A stretch of 64,000 nucleotides of DNA, taken from positions 1 to 64,000 of the forward strand of contig CAZMOB010000001.1 of assembly GCA_964567995.1 (NCBI GenBank), given 5' to 3'. Both the position numbers and the translations under genes were made by a program. Shown here piece by piece: positions 10,617 through 19,089 of this stretch; the first letter of the stretch is position 1; each line of letters opens with the position of its first letter. Under the pieces are notes generated by a model that saw nothing but the letters and a program-made list of their open reading frames with translations, was not told the DNA's origin and did no database searches. The stretch is from JAGOTP01 sp964567995 (GTDB lineage Bacteria; Patescibacteriota; Patescibacteriia; 2-12-FULL-60-25).

Positions 10617-11690
10617 ATGGCCAAATTCACCGAACAAGCGAAGAAAGCGATCGCGGCCAAATTCGAAGCCGAGCAAAAAATGGCTGACCCGGTCTTGATC
10701 GCCAACCAAAAAGCCTACAAAGAGGCTTCGATTGCCTATCGCCACGCGACTGAATTAGCTGAGGCCGCTCAGGTCTATCTCTCGCTTGAAACGGCGTCAC
10801 GTGATGCCGATGAGGCCGCCAAATCGGATGATGAAGAGCTGAAACAGATGGGATTACTCGAGCGTGAGACGATCGCACCTAAACTCGCGACTGCGGAAGA
10901 AGAGCTTGAATTGTTGCTTATCCCACCTGATCCGCTGGATAGTAAGGATGTCATTGTAGAAATTCGCGCTGGAGCCGGCGGTGATGAGGCGGGCTTGTTC
11001 GCCTTTGATCTATTCCGGATGTATACGCGCTTTGCAGAACGACAAAGCTGGAAATTGTCTTTGTTATCTGAATCTCGCAACGAACAAGGCGGCTACAAAG
11101 AAGTGATTTTTAGCATTTCCGGAGCGAATGTCTATGGTTGGATGAAGTATGAATTGGGCGTTCATCGCGTGCAGCGTGTGCCAGCGACGGAAAAACAGGG
11201 GCGTGTTCATACGTCGACGGTGACCGTCGCGGTTTTGCCGGAAATTGAAGAAACAGAAGTCCAGATTGAGATGAAGGATGTGCGTATTGATACGTTCTGT
11301 GCAGGAGGGAAGGGTGGGCAGTCGGTGAACACGACGTATTCTGCCGTGCGTTTAACGCACATTCCAACGGGGATCGTGGTGAACTGTCAGGACCAACGCT
11401 CGCAGACGCAGAATCGCGAGTTAGCGTTTGCTGTTTTGCGTTCACGTATTTGGGAACAGGAGCAAGCAAAGAAGCAAGCAGCCTTGGAAGCGCAGCGTCG
11501 TTCCCAGATCGGAAGTGGCGATCGTTCGGAGAAGATCCGAACCTACAACTATCCTCAAGATCGCATCACAGATCATCGAATCAAGAAGACCTGGCACAAC
11601 ATTCCAATCATTTTGGATGGCGATTTGCTCGAAGTCTTTAAGGCCTTGAAAGCGGGGAAGCAGGGCACGGACGAAGACGAAGAAAGCTGA
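10617..11690 (+). CDS. prfA: Peptide chain release factor 1
   Basis: Recognises UAA and UAG stop codons and triggers peptide release on the ribosome. The catalytic GGQ is at residues 233-235, inside GGKGGQSVNTTYSAVRLTH, the same numbering as the E. coli protein. VEIRAGAGGDEA marks domain 2 and GDRSEKIRTYNYPQ the C-terminal conserved block. The length of 357 is normal. A possible -10 box TAGAAT lies 16 bases before the ATG; there is no Shine-Dalgarno site. It is monocistronic: a strong terminator at 11721 follows. Specificity for class 1 rather than RF2 rests on overall similarity and context with rpmE. Confidence 0.95.
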   Translation: MAKFTEQAKKAIAAKFEAEQKMADPVLIANQKAYKEASIAYRHATELAEAAQVYLSLETASRDADEAAKSDDEELKQMGLLERETIAPKLATAEEELELLLIPPDPLDSKDVIVEIRAGAGGDEAGLFAFDLFRMYTRFAERQSWKLSLLSESRNEQGGYKEVIFSISGANVYGWMKYELGVHRVQRVPATEKQGRVHTSTVTVAVLPEIEETEVQIEMKDVRIDTFCAGGKGGQSVNTTYSAVRLTHIPTGIVVNCQDQRSQTQNRELAFAVLRSRIWEQEQAKKQAALEAQRRSQIGSGDRSEKIRTYNYPQDRITDHRIKKTWHNIPIILDGDLLEVFKALKAGKQGTDEDEES

Positions 11691-11720
11691 GAACTAAGCC
11701 AAAGATAGGGCTGAAGAAGG

Positions 11721-11748
11721 AGAGCGATTGACAAAATCGCTCTTTTTT
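11721..11748 (+). terminator. Intrinsic terminator of prfA
   Basis: AGAGCGAT and ATCGCTCT form a tight stem followed by six Ts. The loop and 3' arm are shared with the -35 box and spacer of the next promoter, so one sequence stops prfA and starts the foreign gene downstream. Confidence 0.85.
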
Positions 11749-11757
11749 GGCTATACT
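11729..11757 (+). promoter_or_regulatory. Near-consensus sigma70-type promoter for the 11925 gene
   Basis: TTGACA (11729-11734), a 17-base spacer and TATACT (11752-11757). This predicts a leader of about 160 bases before the gene at 11925, unlike the short leaders of resident genes. Confidence 0.85.
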
Positions 11758-11924
11758 AGGCCGTTATCCTCGCTTCTGGCGCCTCTGCCTGAGGTTTGAG
11801 GATGACGTTTCAAACTCGAGAGTTCTGATCGTGAGAAGACTGGATGACAAGTCCGGTTATTCGGCGATTTCGCTGGTTCTAGGTCCTATGGTCTCAGAAG
11901 TGGGTTTCACTGCCGAGAGGTGAC

Positions 11925-13226
11925 ATGATGTTCGAAAAGTTCATGGTTGCATTCGCACTTGCCTTCGTGCTCGTGTGTGGGTGCTCGGGGGCAAGTGAAG
12001 CCCCCACTCCGGCCGTTCCCTGGCCTTTGCAGGGGACGGATGTGGTTCAGCAGGGCGACGCGGCGGACGAGGCCCCCGAGGTCTCGACCGACGCGTCACC
12101 CGCGGACGTGATGGACGTCGTGGGCGACAAGCCTGGCGACGCCGTCACGAACGACCGTGAGGAGACTGGGGTGGACGGGCCCGACGTGGTCCCGCCCTCC
12201 GACGGTTCCTCCGAGGCCGGGGCGGACGCCGATGTGGCGGACCTTCCCGATGGCCCGCGCCCCGACGTCCAGCCCGATCGGCTCGACGAGGGTACGTCCG
12301 GCATGGACGTCATGCGCGACGGAACCTCGGACGCCGACGCGGCCGACGGCAGCCTCCTTGACGAGGACGCCGTCATCCCTGCGGATCTTCCGCCGGATGA
12401 GCTCCCCGCCGACACCGGCATGGACGGCTCGCCCGACGCGGACCCCTCGTGCCCCACCGGCCAGACCCGCTGCGCGGACGTCTGCGTCGACACCCGCACG
12501 AGCGTCTCGCACTGCGGCACCTGCGGCACCGTCTGCCCCGTCCCCGCCAACGCGGCGGCTACCTGTGCTACGAGCGTCTGCGGCTTCACCTGCAACGCGA
12601 ACTTCGGCGACTGCGACGGCAATGCGGCCAACGGCTGCGAGCTGCCTCTGCAGGCGGACCCGCGCAACTGCGGCGCCTGCGGCCGCGTCTGCGAGACCTA
12701 CTCGTGCACCGGCAGCACGTGCGCGGCGGTCGTTCCGCCCAACTTCGAGGTCGAGATCACTGACCCGGTGATCACCGGGTTCGAGATCCGCGCCATCTCC
12801 ATGCGCCCGCCCAATGATGTGGGGCTCGCGGTTAGCACCCGCGTCAACGCCCAGGTCTGCCTGGCGCCGGGCATCACCCCCACCAACCAGCGCTGCCGTC
12901 CCAACTTGCGGCAGATCGTGCGGCCGGGGGGCATGCTGAGCGAGTTCCTGGCGGCCCTGAGTGACCCCGCATGGACCTTTGATATCCGGCCGCTCACGGC
13001 GACCGGGTACCTCTGCCCCAACAGCACCACCGACCGCAACTGCAGTGGTCGCTGGAACGAGGCCGCCGGTACCTTCCGGGGCATCATCTTCCGCTGCACG
13101 ACGCCCGGCACGCCTGCCATGAGGGTGACGTTCAACACCGTCTTCGGTACGGCCAACGTGTGGGCCATCATCCCGCGCGTTACCGACGAGGAAGGGAACT
13201 TCACCTTCATCTGCGGCAACCGCTGA
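11925..13226 (+). CDS. GC-rich Cys-rich lipoprotein resembling myxobacterial proteins
   Basis: Unknown function. A hydrophobic signal ends in a lipobox-like LVCGC (Cys20), so the product is probably a secreted lipoprotein. Residues 40-180 are extremely Asp/Ala/Pro-rich and acidic, likely a disordered stalk. Residues 183-275 hold two copies of a Cys motif of the form NCGxCGxxC with CDGxxxNGCE between them, a pattern frequent in Myxococcota (Polyangia) surface proteins. Residues 276-433 are an unrecognised, probably beta-rich domain with paired cysteines. Base composition is about two-thirds G+C against about half for its neighbours. It has its own promoter (11729), a Shine-Dalgarno GAGAGGTG before ATG 11925 and its own terminator. 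Acquisition from a GC-rich donor is inferred. Confidence 0.78.
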   Translation: MMFEKFMVAFALAFVLVCGCSGASEAPTPAVPWPLQGTDVVQQGDAADEAPEVSTDASPADVMDVVGDKPGDAVTNDREETGVDGPDVVPPSDGSSEAGADADVADLPDGPRPDVQPDRLDEGTSGMDVMRDGTSDADAADGSLLDEDAVIPADLPPDELPADTGMDGSPDADPSCPTGQTRCADVCVDTRTSVSHCGTCGTVCPVPANAAATCATSVCGFTCNANFGDCDGNAANGCELPLQADPRNCGACGRVCETYSCTGSTCAAVVPPNFEVEITDPVITGFEIRAISMRPPNDVGLAVSTRVNAQVCLAPGITPTNQRCRPNLRQIVRPGGMLSEFLAALSDPAWTFDIRPLTATGYLCPNSTTDRNCSGRWNEAAGTFRGIIFRCTTPGTPAMRVTFNTVFGTANVWAIIPRVTDEEGNFTFICGNR

Positions 13227-13243
13227 TCCCTCTTCCGAAGTCC

Positions 13244-13332
13244 AGCCCGGCTGGCGCACACGTGACTACCACGTGCGGCACGTTCCAACGCGGAACTGCC
13301 TCTCTTGCGCCAGGCCGGGCCTTCGATTTTTT
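13244..13332 (+). terminator. GC-rich hairpin terminator after the foreign lipoprotein gene
   Basis: GCCCGGCTGGCGCA and TGCGCCAGGCCGGGC form a long outer stem enclosing a smaller CACGTG hairpin, followed by a T-run at 13327-13332. Much more GC-rich than terminators of resident genes. Confidence 0.75.
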
Positions 13333-13342
13333 ACCCGGTTTC

Positions 13343-13369
13343 TTGCCAAAAAGAGCGTCTTTCTATACA
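13343..13369 (+). promoter_or_regulatory. Probable rpsB promoter
   Basis: TTGCCA (13343-13348) and TATACA (13364-13369) with a 15-base spacer. It would give a leader of about 105 bases before rpsB; leaders of this gene bind S2 for autoregulation in some bacteria, but no specific structure was identified here. Confidence 0.5.
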
Positions 13370-13483
13370 CTGGGGCCACTTAATTCAACGTCTTGCGTTT
13401 CATTCCAAACCGATCGCCCTCCTTGTTTGGCCTCTCGGGCTGAGCGTGGCGACTGGGGAACGTGAGAGTAAAGGAGATTTCTT

Positions 13484-14224
13484 ATGCCTACCGTCCCATC
13501 CGTTGTTGATTTGTTGCAAGCCGGTGCTCACTTTGGACACCAGTCCGCCAAGTGGCACCCAAAGATGAAGAAGCATTTGTTCGGTGCGAAAAACGGAATC
13601 CACATCATCGATCTTGAGCAGACGCGTACCATGCTTGATGCCGCGTTGTCCTATGCCAAGAAGACAGCTCTTCGCGGAGGTTCGATTTTGTTTGTCGGTA
13701 CCAAAAAGCAAGCCATGGCAGCCGTGGAAGAAGCAGCCAAGGCCTGCAACATGCCCTACGTGAACAACCGGTGGTTGGGCGGTACGCTCACCAACTTCAC
13801 GAGCGTTTCAACCCAGATCCGTAAGTACAAGGATTTGAAGCGCCGCCAAGAAAAGGGTGAGCTTGCCAAGTACACAAAGTTCGAACAGTTGAAGTTGAAT
13901 GAAGAAATCAAACTGCTTGAAACCAAATTCGGTGGCGTGCAGGACGTTTCTCGCATTCCAGACGCGATCTTCGTTTTCGATATTCGCAAGGATAAAACAG
14001 CAGTTGATGAAGCGCTCCGCCGTGGAGTCAAAATCATCGCGCTTTGCGACAGCAACGTGAACCCAACGGATATCGATTTGCCAATCCCGTGTAACGATGA
14101 CGCGGCCAAGACAATCAAACTCATGGCTGATCTCATGGCCGCCGCGATCAACGAAGGGCGTCAGGAATGGGAGAGTGCTCGTGCTCGTCTCGGCGGAACG
14201 CTCGTGAAGCCAATGGCAAAATAA
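13484..14224 (+). CDS. rpsB: 30S ribosomal protein S2
   Basis: Small-subunit protein needed for S1 binding and initiation. LLQAGAHFGHQSAKWHPKM at the N-terminus and PIPCNDDAAKTI near the C-terminus are S2 signatures. The length of 246 is typical. It is one of few resident genes with a clear Shine-Dalgarno site (AAAGGAG, 9 bases before ATG 13484). It is followed by tsf, the near-universal rpsB-tsf pair. Confidence 0.97.
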   Translation: MPTVPSVVDLLQAGAHFGHQSAKWHPKMKKHLFGAKNGIHIIDLEQTRTMLDAALSYAKKTALRGGSILFVGTKKQAMAAVEEAAKACNMPYVNNRWLGGTLTNFTSVSTQIRKYKDLKRRQEKGELAKYTKFEQLKLNEEIKLLETKFGGVQDVSRIPDAIFVFDIRKDKTAVDEALRRGVKIIALCDSNVNPTDIDLPIPCNDDAAKTIKLMADLMAAAINEGRQEWESARARLGGTLVKPMAK

Positions 14225-14275
14225 GCTAGACTAGGGTTCGTACGTACAGACTTAGTTCATTTATATTGTAATACT

Positions 14276-14887
14276 ATGGCCGTTGATGCAAAAATGGTAA
14301 TGGAATTGCGCAACCGGACCGGCGCCGGGATGGTTGATTGCAAAAAAGCCTTGGATGAAGCCGAAGGCGACATGGACAAGGCGATTGAGGTATTGAAGAA
14401 GAAGGGTGCCATCAAAGCCGCCAAAAAGAGCGCGGAACGTCAGGCAACAGAAGGTCTGATCGCGACGTATGTTCATCACAACGGTAAATTGGCAGCAGTC
14501 GTCGAGCTCGCCTGTGAAACGGACTTCGTGGCCCGCACGGATGAATTCAAGCAGTTGGCTCAGGATTTAGCGCTGCAGGTTGCCGCCGCTGATCCGATGT
14601 ATGTCAGTCCAGAATTGATTCCAGCTGAAGAAGTCGAAAAGAAGAAGGCGGAATTCTTGGCTGAGCTGGCTGAAGACAAGAAGCCAGAGGATATTAAACT
14701 GAAGATTATCGAAGGCAAATTGAATAAGTGGTACTCCGATGTCTGTTTGACGAAGCAATCGTTCATCAAGGACGAAGACAAGACGATCGAGCAGCTCTTG
14801 AACGAGAAGATCGCGAAGATTGGGGAAAAGATTGCCCCGACGCGCTTCAGCCGCATGCAAATGGCGGCACCAACGCAGACGTGCTAA
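14276..14887 (+). CDS. tsf: Elongation factor Ts
   Basis: Nucleotide exchange factor for EF-Tu. The N-terminal UBA-like segment has LRNRTGAGMVDCKKAL and the core shows VELACETDFVARTDEF. At 203 residues it is the short form with a single core subdomain, as in many small-genome bacteria, rather than the 283-residue E. coli form. The start ATG is 51 bases after rpsB. A terminator follows at once, so rpsB-tsf is a two-gene operon. Confidence 0.96.
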   Translation: MAVDAKMVMELRNRTGAGMVDCKKALDEAEGDMDKAIEVLKKKGAIKAAKKSAERQATEGLIATYVHHNGKLAAVVELACETDFVARTDEFKQLAQDLALQVAAADPMYVSPELIPAEEVEKKKAEFLAELAEDKKPEDIKLKIIEGKLNKWYSDVCLTKQSFIKDEDKTIEQLLNEKIAKIGEKIAPTRFSRMQMAAPTQTC

Positions 14888-14902
14888 ACGCTGGTTTTAG
14901 AG

Positions 14903-14932
14903 AAAGAGTCGACCCTAGGTCGGCTCTTTTTC
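14903..14932 (+). terminator. Intrinsic terminator of rpsB-tsf
   Basis: AGAGTCGACC and GGTCGGCTCT pair (one G-T), with a CTA loop and five Ts. Confidence 0.88.
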
Positions 14933-14942
14933 GTATCTGCGC

Positions 14943-14948
14943 TATGAT
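14943..14948 (+). promoter_or_regulatory. -10 box of a likely leaderless gene
   Basis: TATGAT ends 6 bases before the ATG at 14955, so transcription would begin at or next to the start codon. No good -35 box is visible. Confidence 0.55.
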
Positions 14949-14954
14949 AGCAGC

Positions 14955-16091
14955 ATGAAACGCTTCACCCTTGTTTTGGGAGTCTTTGTGATCGTCTTGT
15001 CTGCTCTTATGCTGTATGCGTTATCGCGCACGGAGCAGAGTCCGGTTGATCTGAAAATGGGACAACGCAGCCAGAGTGTATCTGGAGTGCGGGAGAATCC
15101 AGAGGAGGATCTCTCTACGTATACGACGAGCACCAGTGTTTTTGCCTCTTCGACGCTTGGTATTCAGCTGTCTGTACCGGGTGGAGGATATGCTCTTTGG
15201 AAAACACTTGATCAAGGCACGGGATCTTCTCAGGTTTACGCCCGTGTCAAAATCCTGCGCTTGAATACCCGAGAAGGGGAGATTGGATGTGCTGTGTCCC
15301 TGGCGGTCGTGCCTGGTTCGATTACGGCGCTTATCTCAGACGCGTTTCCGGGTACACCAGTCCAACAGATCGCAGGGAATGAGTATGTGCATGTCGCGGC
15401 AACTCAGAAAGATCTCTGTGGTGCGACGCTCACGTTTGATATTGGTCCAAAGATTCAAGCGACGTATTTGACTCGGGGGATAGACCTGGGTCAGATTCCC
15501 AAAAATGACTACGAAACCTGCACGGATTATCGATTAGCAGCGCCTCAAGAGGGGCTGGATGGGCGAACTGAAGTGATGACCTTTTCGGATCGAACCATCG
15601 GACTTCCTTTGATTGGTGAACGAGTATTCAGAGGGCAAGATGGAGGTTGCGTTCCCTTTTCATTGCGCATGCGGCCGGTGCCGGGATCGGATCAATACGT
15701 GTTATATGTACGAAGCATCGCGGAACGCGGACTGTATGATCGAGCGATGGGGATGATGTCGATTGATGGATCAGACAAATGGACGATTTTTTCTGAGCCG
15801 GCCATGATAGAGGATGAAGTTTCGCCTGATCAACGGTTCATCGTAAAGGCATATGAGACACTGGTTGAAGGGCAGACGAGGCATCAATTAGTCGTGCAAG
15901 ATTTACGAACGGGAACATATCCTCTTCCGAAGCCGGTCTTGATCGCTTCTGGAAGAATGGTTGGATTGCTGCCGGACACGTATGATCTGATGCAGCGACC
16001 GTTCGAGTGGCTTGGTCCGAGAAGCGTGCGCGTCACGACGATCGAGCGGGAGCTGCCAATAACTGCAAAGACATTCATCCTTACTTTTTAG
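14955..16091 (+). CDS. Membrane-anchored or secreted protein of unknown function
   Basis: I do not recognise a family. Residues 1-25 form one hydrophobic signal or anchor helix (FTLVLGVFVIVLSALMLYAL), so the remaining 350 residues are outside the membrane. Residues 45-180 read like a beta-rich domain, and the C-terminal half (for example VRSIAERGLYDRA, EVSPDQRFIVKA, VVQDLRTG) resembles a WD40/TolB-like beta-propeller fragment, though too loosely to claim. Five cysteines lie mid-protein. It starts right after the tsf terminator with a leaderless-type -10 box and precedes gap by 18 bases. Confidence 0.75.
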   Translation: MKRFTLVLGVFVIVLSALMLYALSRTEQSPVDLKMGQRSQSVSGVRENPEEDLSTYTTSTSVFASSTLGIQLSVPGGGYALWKTLDQGTGSSQVYARVKILRLNTREGEIGCAVSLAVVPGSITALISDAFPGTPVQQIAGNEYVHVAATQKDLCGATLTFDIGPKIQATYLTRGIDLGQIPKNDYETCTDYRLAAPQEGLDGRTEVMTFSDRTIGLPLIGERVFRGQDGGCVPFSLRMRPVPGSDQYVLYVRSIAERGLYDRAMGMMSIDGSDKWTIFSEPAMIEDEVSPDQRFIVKAYETLVEGQTRHQLVVQDLRTGTYPLPKPVLIASGRMVGLLPDTYDLMQRPFEWLGPRSVRVTTIERELPITAKTFILTF

Positions 16092-16109
16092 ATCTTTTCC
16101 ATCACTCCT

Positions 16110-17111
16110 ATGAAACAACTTCGTCTCGCGATCAATGGTTTCGGTCGGATCGGTCGGCACGCCTTAAAAGCCGCACGGGCCCACTCGAATATTGTGCTGG
16201 TAGCGATTAATGATCTGACGGATACAAAAACGCTGGCCCATCTGTTGAAGCACGACACGGTCTACGGACCCTTCGAGGGAACGGTTGAGGCCAAAGAGGG
16301 GAAGTTGATTATTGATGGAAAAACGATTGTCGTGACGGCAGAAAAAGAACCAAAGAATCTGCCTTGGAATGTCTTGGATGTGGACGTGGTACTCGAATGT
16401 ACGGGGCGTTTCACGACGTATGACGGAGCGGCGGGTCATCTTGCAGCGGGAGCTAAGAACGTGATCATTTCAGCACCCGCGAAAGGGGAGGGGGTTCCGA
16501 CGCATGTCATGGGCATCAACCAAAAAACAGCCAGCAAATCGGTGATTATCAACAATGCAAGTTGCACGACGAACTGTATTACGCCGGTCATGGCGATTCT
16601 GGAAGAAGTCTTTGGGATTAAACGGGCCATGATGACGACGATTCATTCGTATACGGCCTCTCAAGTACTGCAAGACGCACCCGCGAAAGATTTGCGCGAA
16701 GCACGCGCTGCGGCTCAAAATATTGTACCGACTACGACCGGTGCCGCAATTGCGACGACTCAGGTCATTCCAGCATTGGAAGGATTGTTTGATGGCTTGT
16801 CCGTGCGTGTTCCGACCCCGGTTGTCTCATTGTCAGATATGACCGTTCTCTTGAAAAAGAAAACAACGGTTGAAGAGTTAAATGCAGCGTTTGTGAAAGC
16901 CTCAAAACAGTCGCGTTGGAAGGGGATTCTCGAAACGACGGACGAACCGCTCGTTTCCTCTGATTTTATTGGAAATCCGGCTTCAGCCATCGTTGATCTT
17001 GGGCTTACGCGAGTGATTCAAGGGGACTTTGTGAAAGTTGTTGCTTGGTATGACAACGAATGGGGTTACGCCAACCGGTTGGTTCAGATGGCACTCGAAA
17101 TGGGAGCATGA
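16110..17111 (+). CDS. gap: Glyceraldehyde-3-phosphate dehydrogenase
   Basis: Oxidises and phosphorylates glyceraldehyde-3-phosphate with NAD(P) in glycolysis. INGFGRIGR is the nucleotide-binding start, SCTTNC carries the catalytic Cys152, and WYDNEWGYANR is the C-terminal signature. The length of 333 is standard. The stop TGA overlaps the ATG of the phosphoesterase gene by 4 bases, so the two are probably co-translated. Pgk, eno and pyk occur elsewhere in the window, completing the lower payoff branch except phosphoglycerate mutase. Confidence 0.97.
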   Translation: MKQLRLAINGFGRIGRHALKAARAHSNIVLVAINDLTDTKTLAHLLKHDTVYGPFEGTVEAKEGKLIIDGKTIVVTAEKEPKNLPWNVLDVDVVLECTGRFTTYDGAAGHLAAGAKNVIISAPAKGEGVPTHVMGINQKTASKSVIINNASCTTNCITPVMAILEEVFGIKRAMMTTIHSYTASQVLQDAPAKDLREARAAAQNIVPTTTGAAIATTQVIPALEGLFDGLSVRVPTPVVSLSDMTVLLKKKTTVEELNAAFVKASKQSRWKGILETTDEPLVSSDFIGNPASAIVDLGLTRVIQGDFVKVVAWYDNEWGYANRLVQMALEMGA

Positions 17112-18013
17112 TCGATTTGCACGCGCGGGGTTGGGAGACGCCATTGCTCGAAGGACTTTTTTGGGTCTTAGTTTTGAGTTGCGTTGCTTTGATCGCGCTT
17201 GGTTGGTGGCTCGGGTGGTCAGCGCTCATCGTCCTGGGAACAATTAGCCTCGGTATTTTAGTGTACGGCGGCTTCATCGAGACACGGTGGGTGAGGGTGG
17301 CACCCTATCGGCTCGGAGAGGGGGAGAGGGGGGCACGCGTGGTCTTTCTGTCTGATCTTCATGCTGGTTTGAGGAAAAGTCAGCGTTTTTATCGGCGGAT
17401 TGCGGATCGGGTCGAAGCGTTACAGCCGGATCTGATTATTTTAGGTGGGGATTTGGTCGATGAGCGAGCGCAAGATCTGTCGGTGCTTGCCCCAATTCTC
17501 GAGCTGCATCCGCCACAAGGTCTTTGGTTTATTTTAGGGAACCATGATTTCCTTGATAATCCGAATCAGCTGACGGAAGACCTCAAACGACGTGGTTTAC
17601 GAGAGCTAACGAATCAAGTGTTCGCTCTTAAATTGGATGAAACACAATCGCTCGAAGTGATCGGTTTGGATGATTCTTGGTATGGTTCGCCTGATATTCG
17701 ACTCGTTGAAAAATCGAAAAAAGGCTTACGTCTGATCGCAATGCATGAACCGGATCTGCTCCTTGATTTGCCGGAGGGCTGTGCAGATTTGGTGTTGCTT
17801 GGCCATACGCATGGTGGGCAGATCCGTTTGCCGGGCTACGGTCCAATCCTCGGCTTGCCTCAAGCCGTCCCACAAACCTTTGATGCTGGTGAGAAAACTT
17901 GGAAAAACATGCGCGTCATCATCTCACGTGGCTTGGCGGAGACGATCGTGCGAGCAAGACTGGGTTCGCGTCCTGAAATCGTTCAGATTGACGTGTTCAT
18001 AAAAACGATATGA
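17108..18013 (+). CDS. Membrane-bound metallophosphoesterase (YkuE/calcineurin-like)
   Basis: A two-metal phosphoesterase. Residues 14-55 form two hydrophobic helices, then the catalytic domain carries FLSDLHAG, LGGDLVDE, LGNHDF and LLGHTHGGQIRLPG, the full set of metal ligands. Family members act on phospholipid or nucleotide substrates; the substrate here is unknown. ATG 17108 overlaps the gap stop (ATGA) and is preferred over the in-frame upstream extension inside gap. Its stop overlaps the next membrane gene by 4 bases. Confidence 0.88.
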   Translation: MIDLHARGWETPLLEGLFWVLVLSCVALIALGWWLGWSALIVLGTISLGILVYGGFIETRWVRVAPYRLGEGERGARVVFLSDLHAGLRKSQRFYRRIADRVEALQPDLIILGGDLVDERAQDLSVLAPILELHPPQGLWFILGNHDFLDNPNQLTEDLKRRGLRELTNQVFALKLDETQSLEVIGLDDSWYGSPDIRLVEKSKKGLRLIAMHEPDLLLDLPEGCADLVLLGHTHGGQIRLPGYGPILGLPQAVPQTFDAGEKTWKNMRVIISRGLAETIVRARLGSRPEIVQIDVFIKTI

Positions 18014-18453
18014 AACACCTAGGGTTACGACCCGCTATTTTATTTGGAGCACAATTTTTTCTCGCTCCTGTCGTACGAGCGGAGCCTCGCATCCCAAGCG
18101 GAGAGTTTCTCTTTTTCCCATTCGTGCTGTTTATCAGTTTACCCGTTCTCATCCCTGTAGTTGCATGTGTGTTTGCTGTCGCTTGGAGTCTTGTCTTACT
18201 GGTAGTAATTCTGACGAATCTGCATGTGCAGATCCGATCATCAACGCTTGGGAAAATCGTTGGCGGTGTACTTGGGGTCACGCTGTTACTGTGGCTAAAG
18301 CAAGGGACGGATCATCTGCACAAGCTAGATGTGCCAATTCTTCGGCTCTTTCGCAACGGATACGCGCTGGATGTGATCTGTGTCTTTTTGACCCTCTTAA
18401 CCCTGATTTTGCTCGGTTATGCCTGTCTTGCCTCGCCTCGTAAAATCCGTTAG
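18010..18453 (+). CDS. Small multi-pass membrane protein, unknown function
   Basis: No family recognised. An N-terminal signal-like segment (AILFGAQFFLAPVVRA) is followed by about three hydrophobic helices at residues 33-70, 82-96 and 120-140. Overlap with the phosphoesterase gene (4 bases) and a 12-base gap to ppa place it in the gap-phosphoesterase-ppa transcript. Confidence 0.7.
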   Translation: MKHLGLRPAILFGAQFFLAPVVRAEPRIPSGEFLFFPFVLFISLPVLIPVVACVFAVAWSLVLLVVILTNLHVQIRSSTLGKIVGGVLGVTLLLWLKQGTDHLHKLDVPILRLFRNGYALDVICVFLTLLTLILLGYACLASPRKIR

Positions 18454-18465
18454 CCTGAACCCACT

Positions 18466-19023
18466 ATGCAACAAGGCATCAACCTCTATCATCAAGTCCC
18501 GTGCGGAACGCCTGAGACCTTTAACGTGGTCGTCGAAGTTGTTCGTGGAACGTCGAACAAGATCGAATATGACGAAGAAGGCGGCTATTTCAAACTGGAT
18601 CGCGTCCTTCATCAGTCAACCTTCTACCCATTTGATTACGGCTTTGTTCCTCAAACGCACTCCGGCGATGGCGATGCGCTCGATGTCTGTCTTTTGCTCA
18701 CGCATAATACCTTCCCAGGCTGTGTCGTGAAGGCGCGTGCGATTGGCTTGCTTCGTACTTCCGACCAAGACGGGTCTGATGACAAGATCATCGCTGTGCC
18801 CGTATCCAAGGTCGATCCTCGTTTTGAAGAGATTCAAACGATCGAAGACCTTCCGGCGCATGTGCGTGAAGAATTCTTGATTTACTTCAAGGAATATAAG
18901 AAGCTTGAAAAGGCGAAATACGACAAGATCGTTATTGAAGGTTTCAAGGACTTGGAAGAAACGAAGGCGGTGATCCAGAAGTCGATGGATGCCTACAAGG
19001 CGAATCCAGGACACGCGGAATAA
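18466..19023 (+). CDS. ppa: Inorganic pyrophosphatase (family I)
   Basis: Hydrolyses pyrophosphate to drive biosynthetic reactions. FYPFDYGFVPQT and DGDALDV are the family landmarks; the second usually has Pro or Glu where this protein has Ala, leaving the three metal-binding Asp residues intact. KIEYDEEGG and the Lys/Tyr segment DKIVIEGFKD fit the hexameric bacterial type, with a length of 185. A terminator follows. Confidence 0.94.
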   Translation: MQQGINLYHQVPCGTPETFNVVVEVVRGTSNKIEYDEEGGYFKLDRVLHQSTFYPFDYGFVPQTHSGDGDALDVCLLLTHNTFPGCVVKARAIGLLRTSDQDGSDDKIIAVPVSKVDPRFEEIQTIEDLPAHVREEFLIYFKEYKKLEKAKYDKIVIEGFKDLEETKAVIQKSMDAYKANPGHAE

Positions 19024-19040
19024 GAGCTGAAATAAAAAAA

Positions 19041-19080
19041 AAGAACCCTGCACTGGATGGTGTGGGGTTCTTCTGTTTTA
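19041..19080 (+). terminator. Intrinsic terminator of the gap-ppa transcript
   Basis: AAGAACCCTGCAC and GTGTGGGGTTCTT pair with a 6-base loop, flanked by an A-run before and a T-rich stretch after, so it may work in both directions. Confidence 0.8.
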
Positions 19081-19089
19081 CTAAGCGGT

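Noticed and set aside
12096..13259. Long minus-strand open frame opposite the GC-rich lipoprotein gene
   Set aside because: It is a composition shadow: GC-rich codons on one strand leave open frames on the other. The plus strand has the signal peptide, ribosome site, promoter and terminator.
13370..13483. rpsB leader as a defined riboswitch or S2-binding structure
   Set aside because: A leader of this length suggests control, but no convincing conserved structure could be drawn from one sequence.
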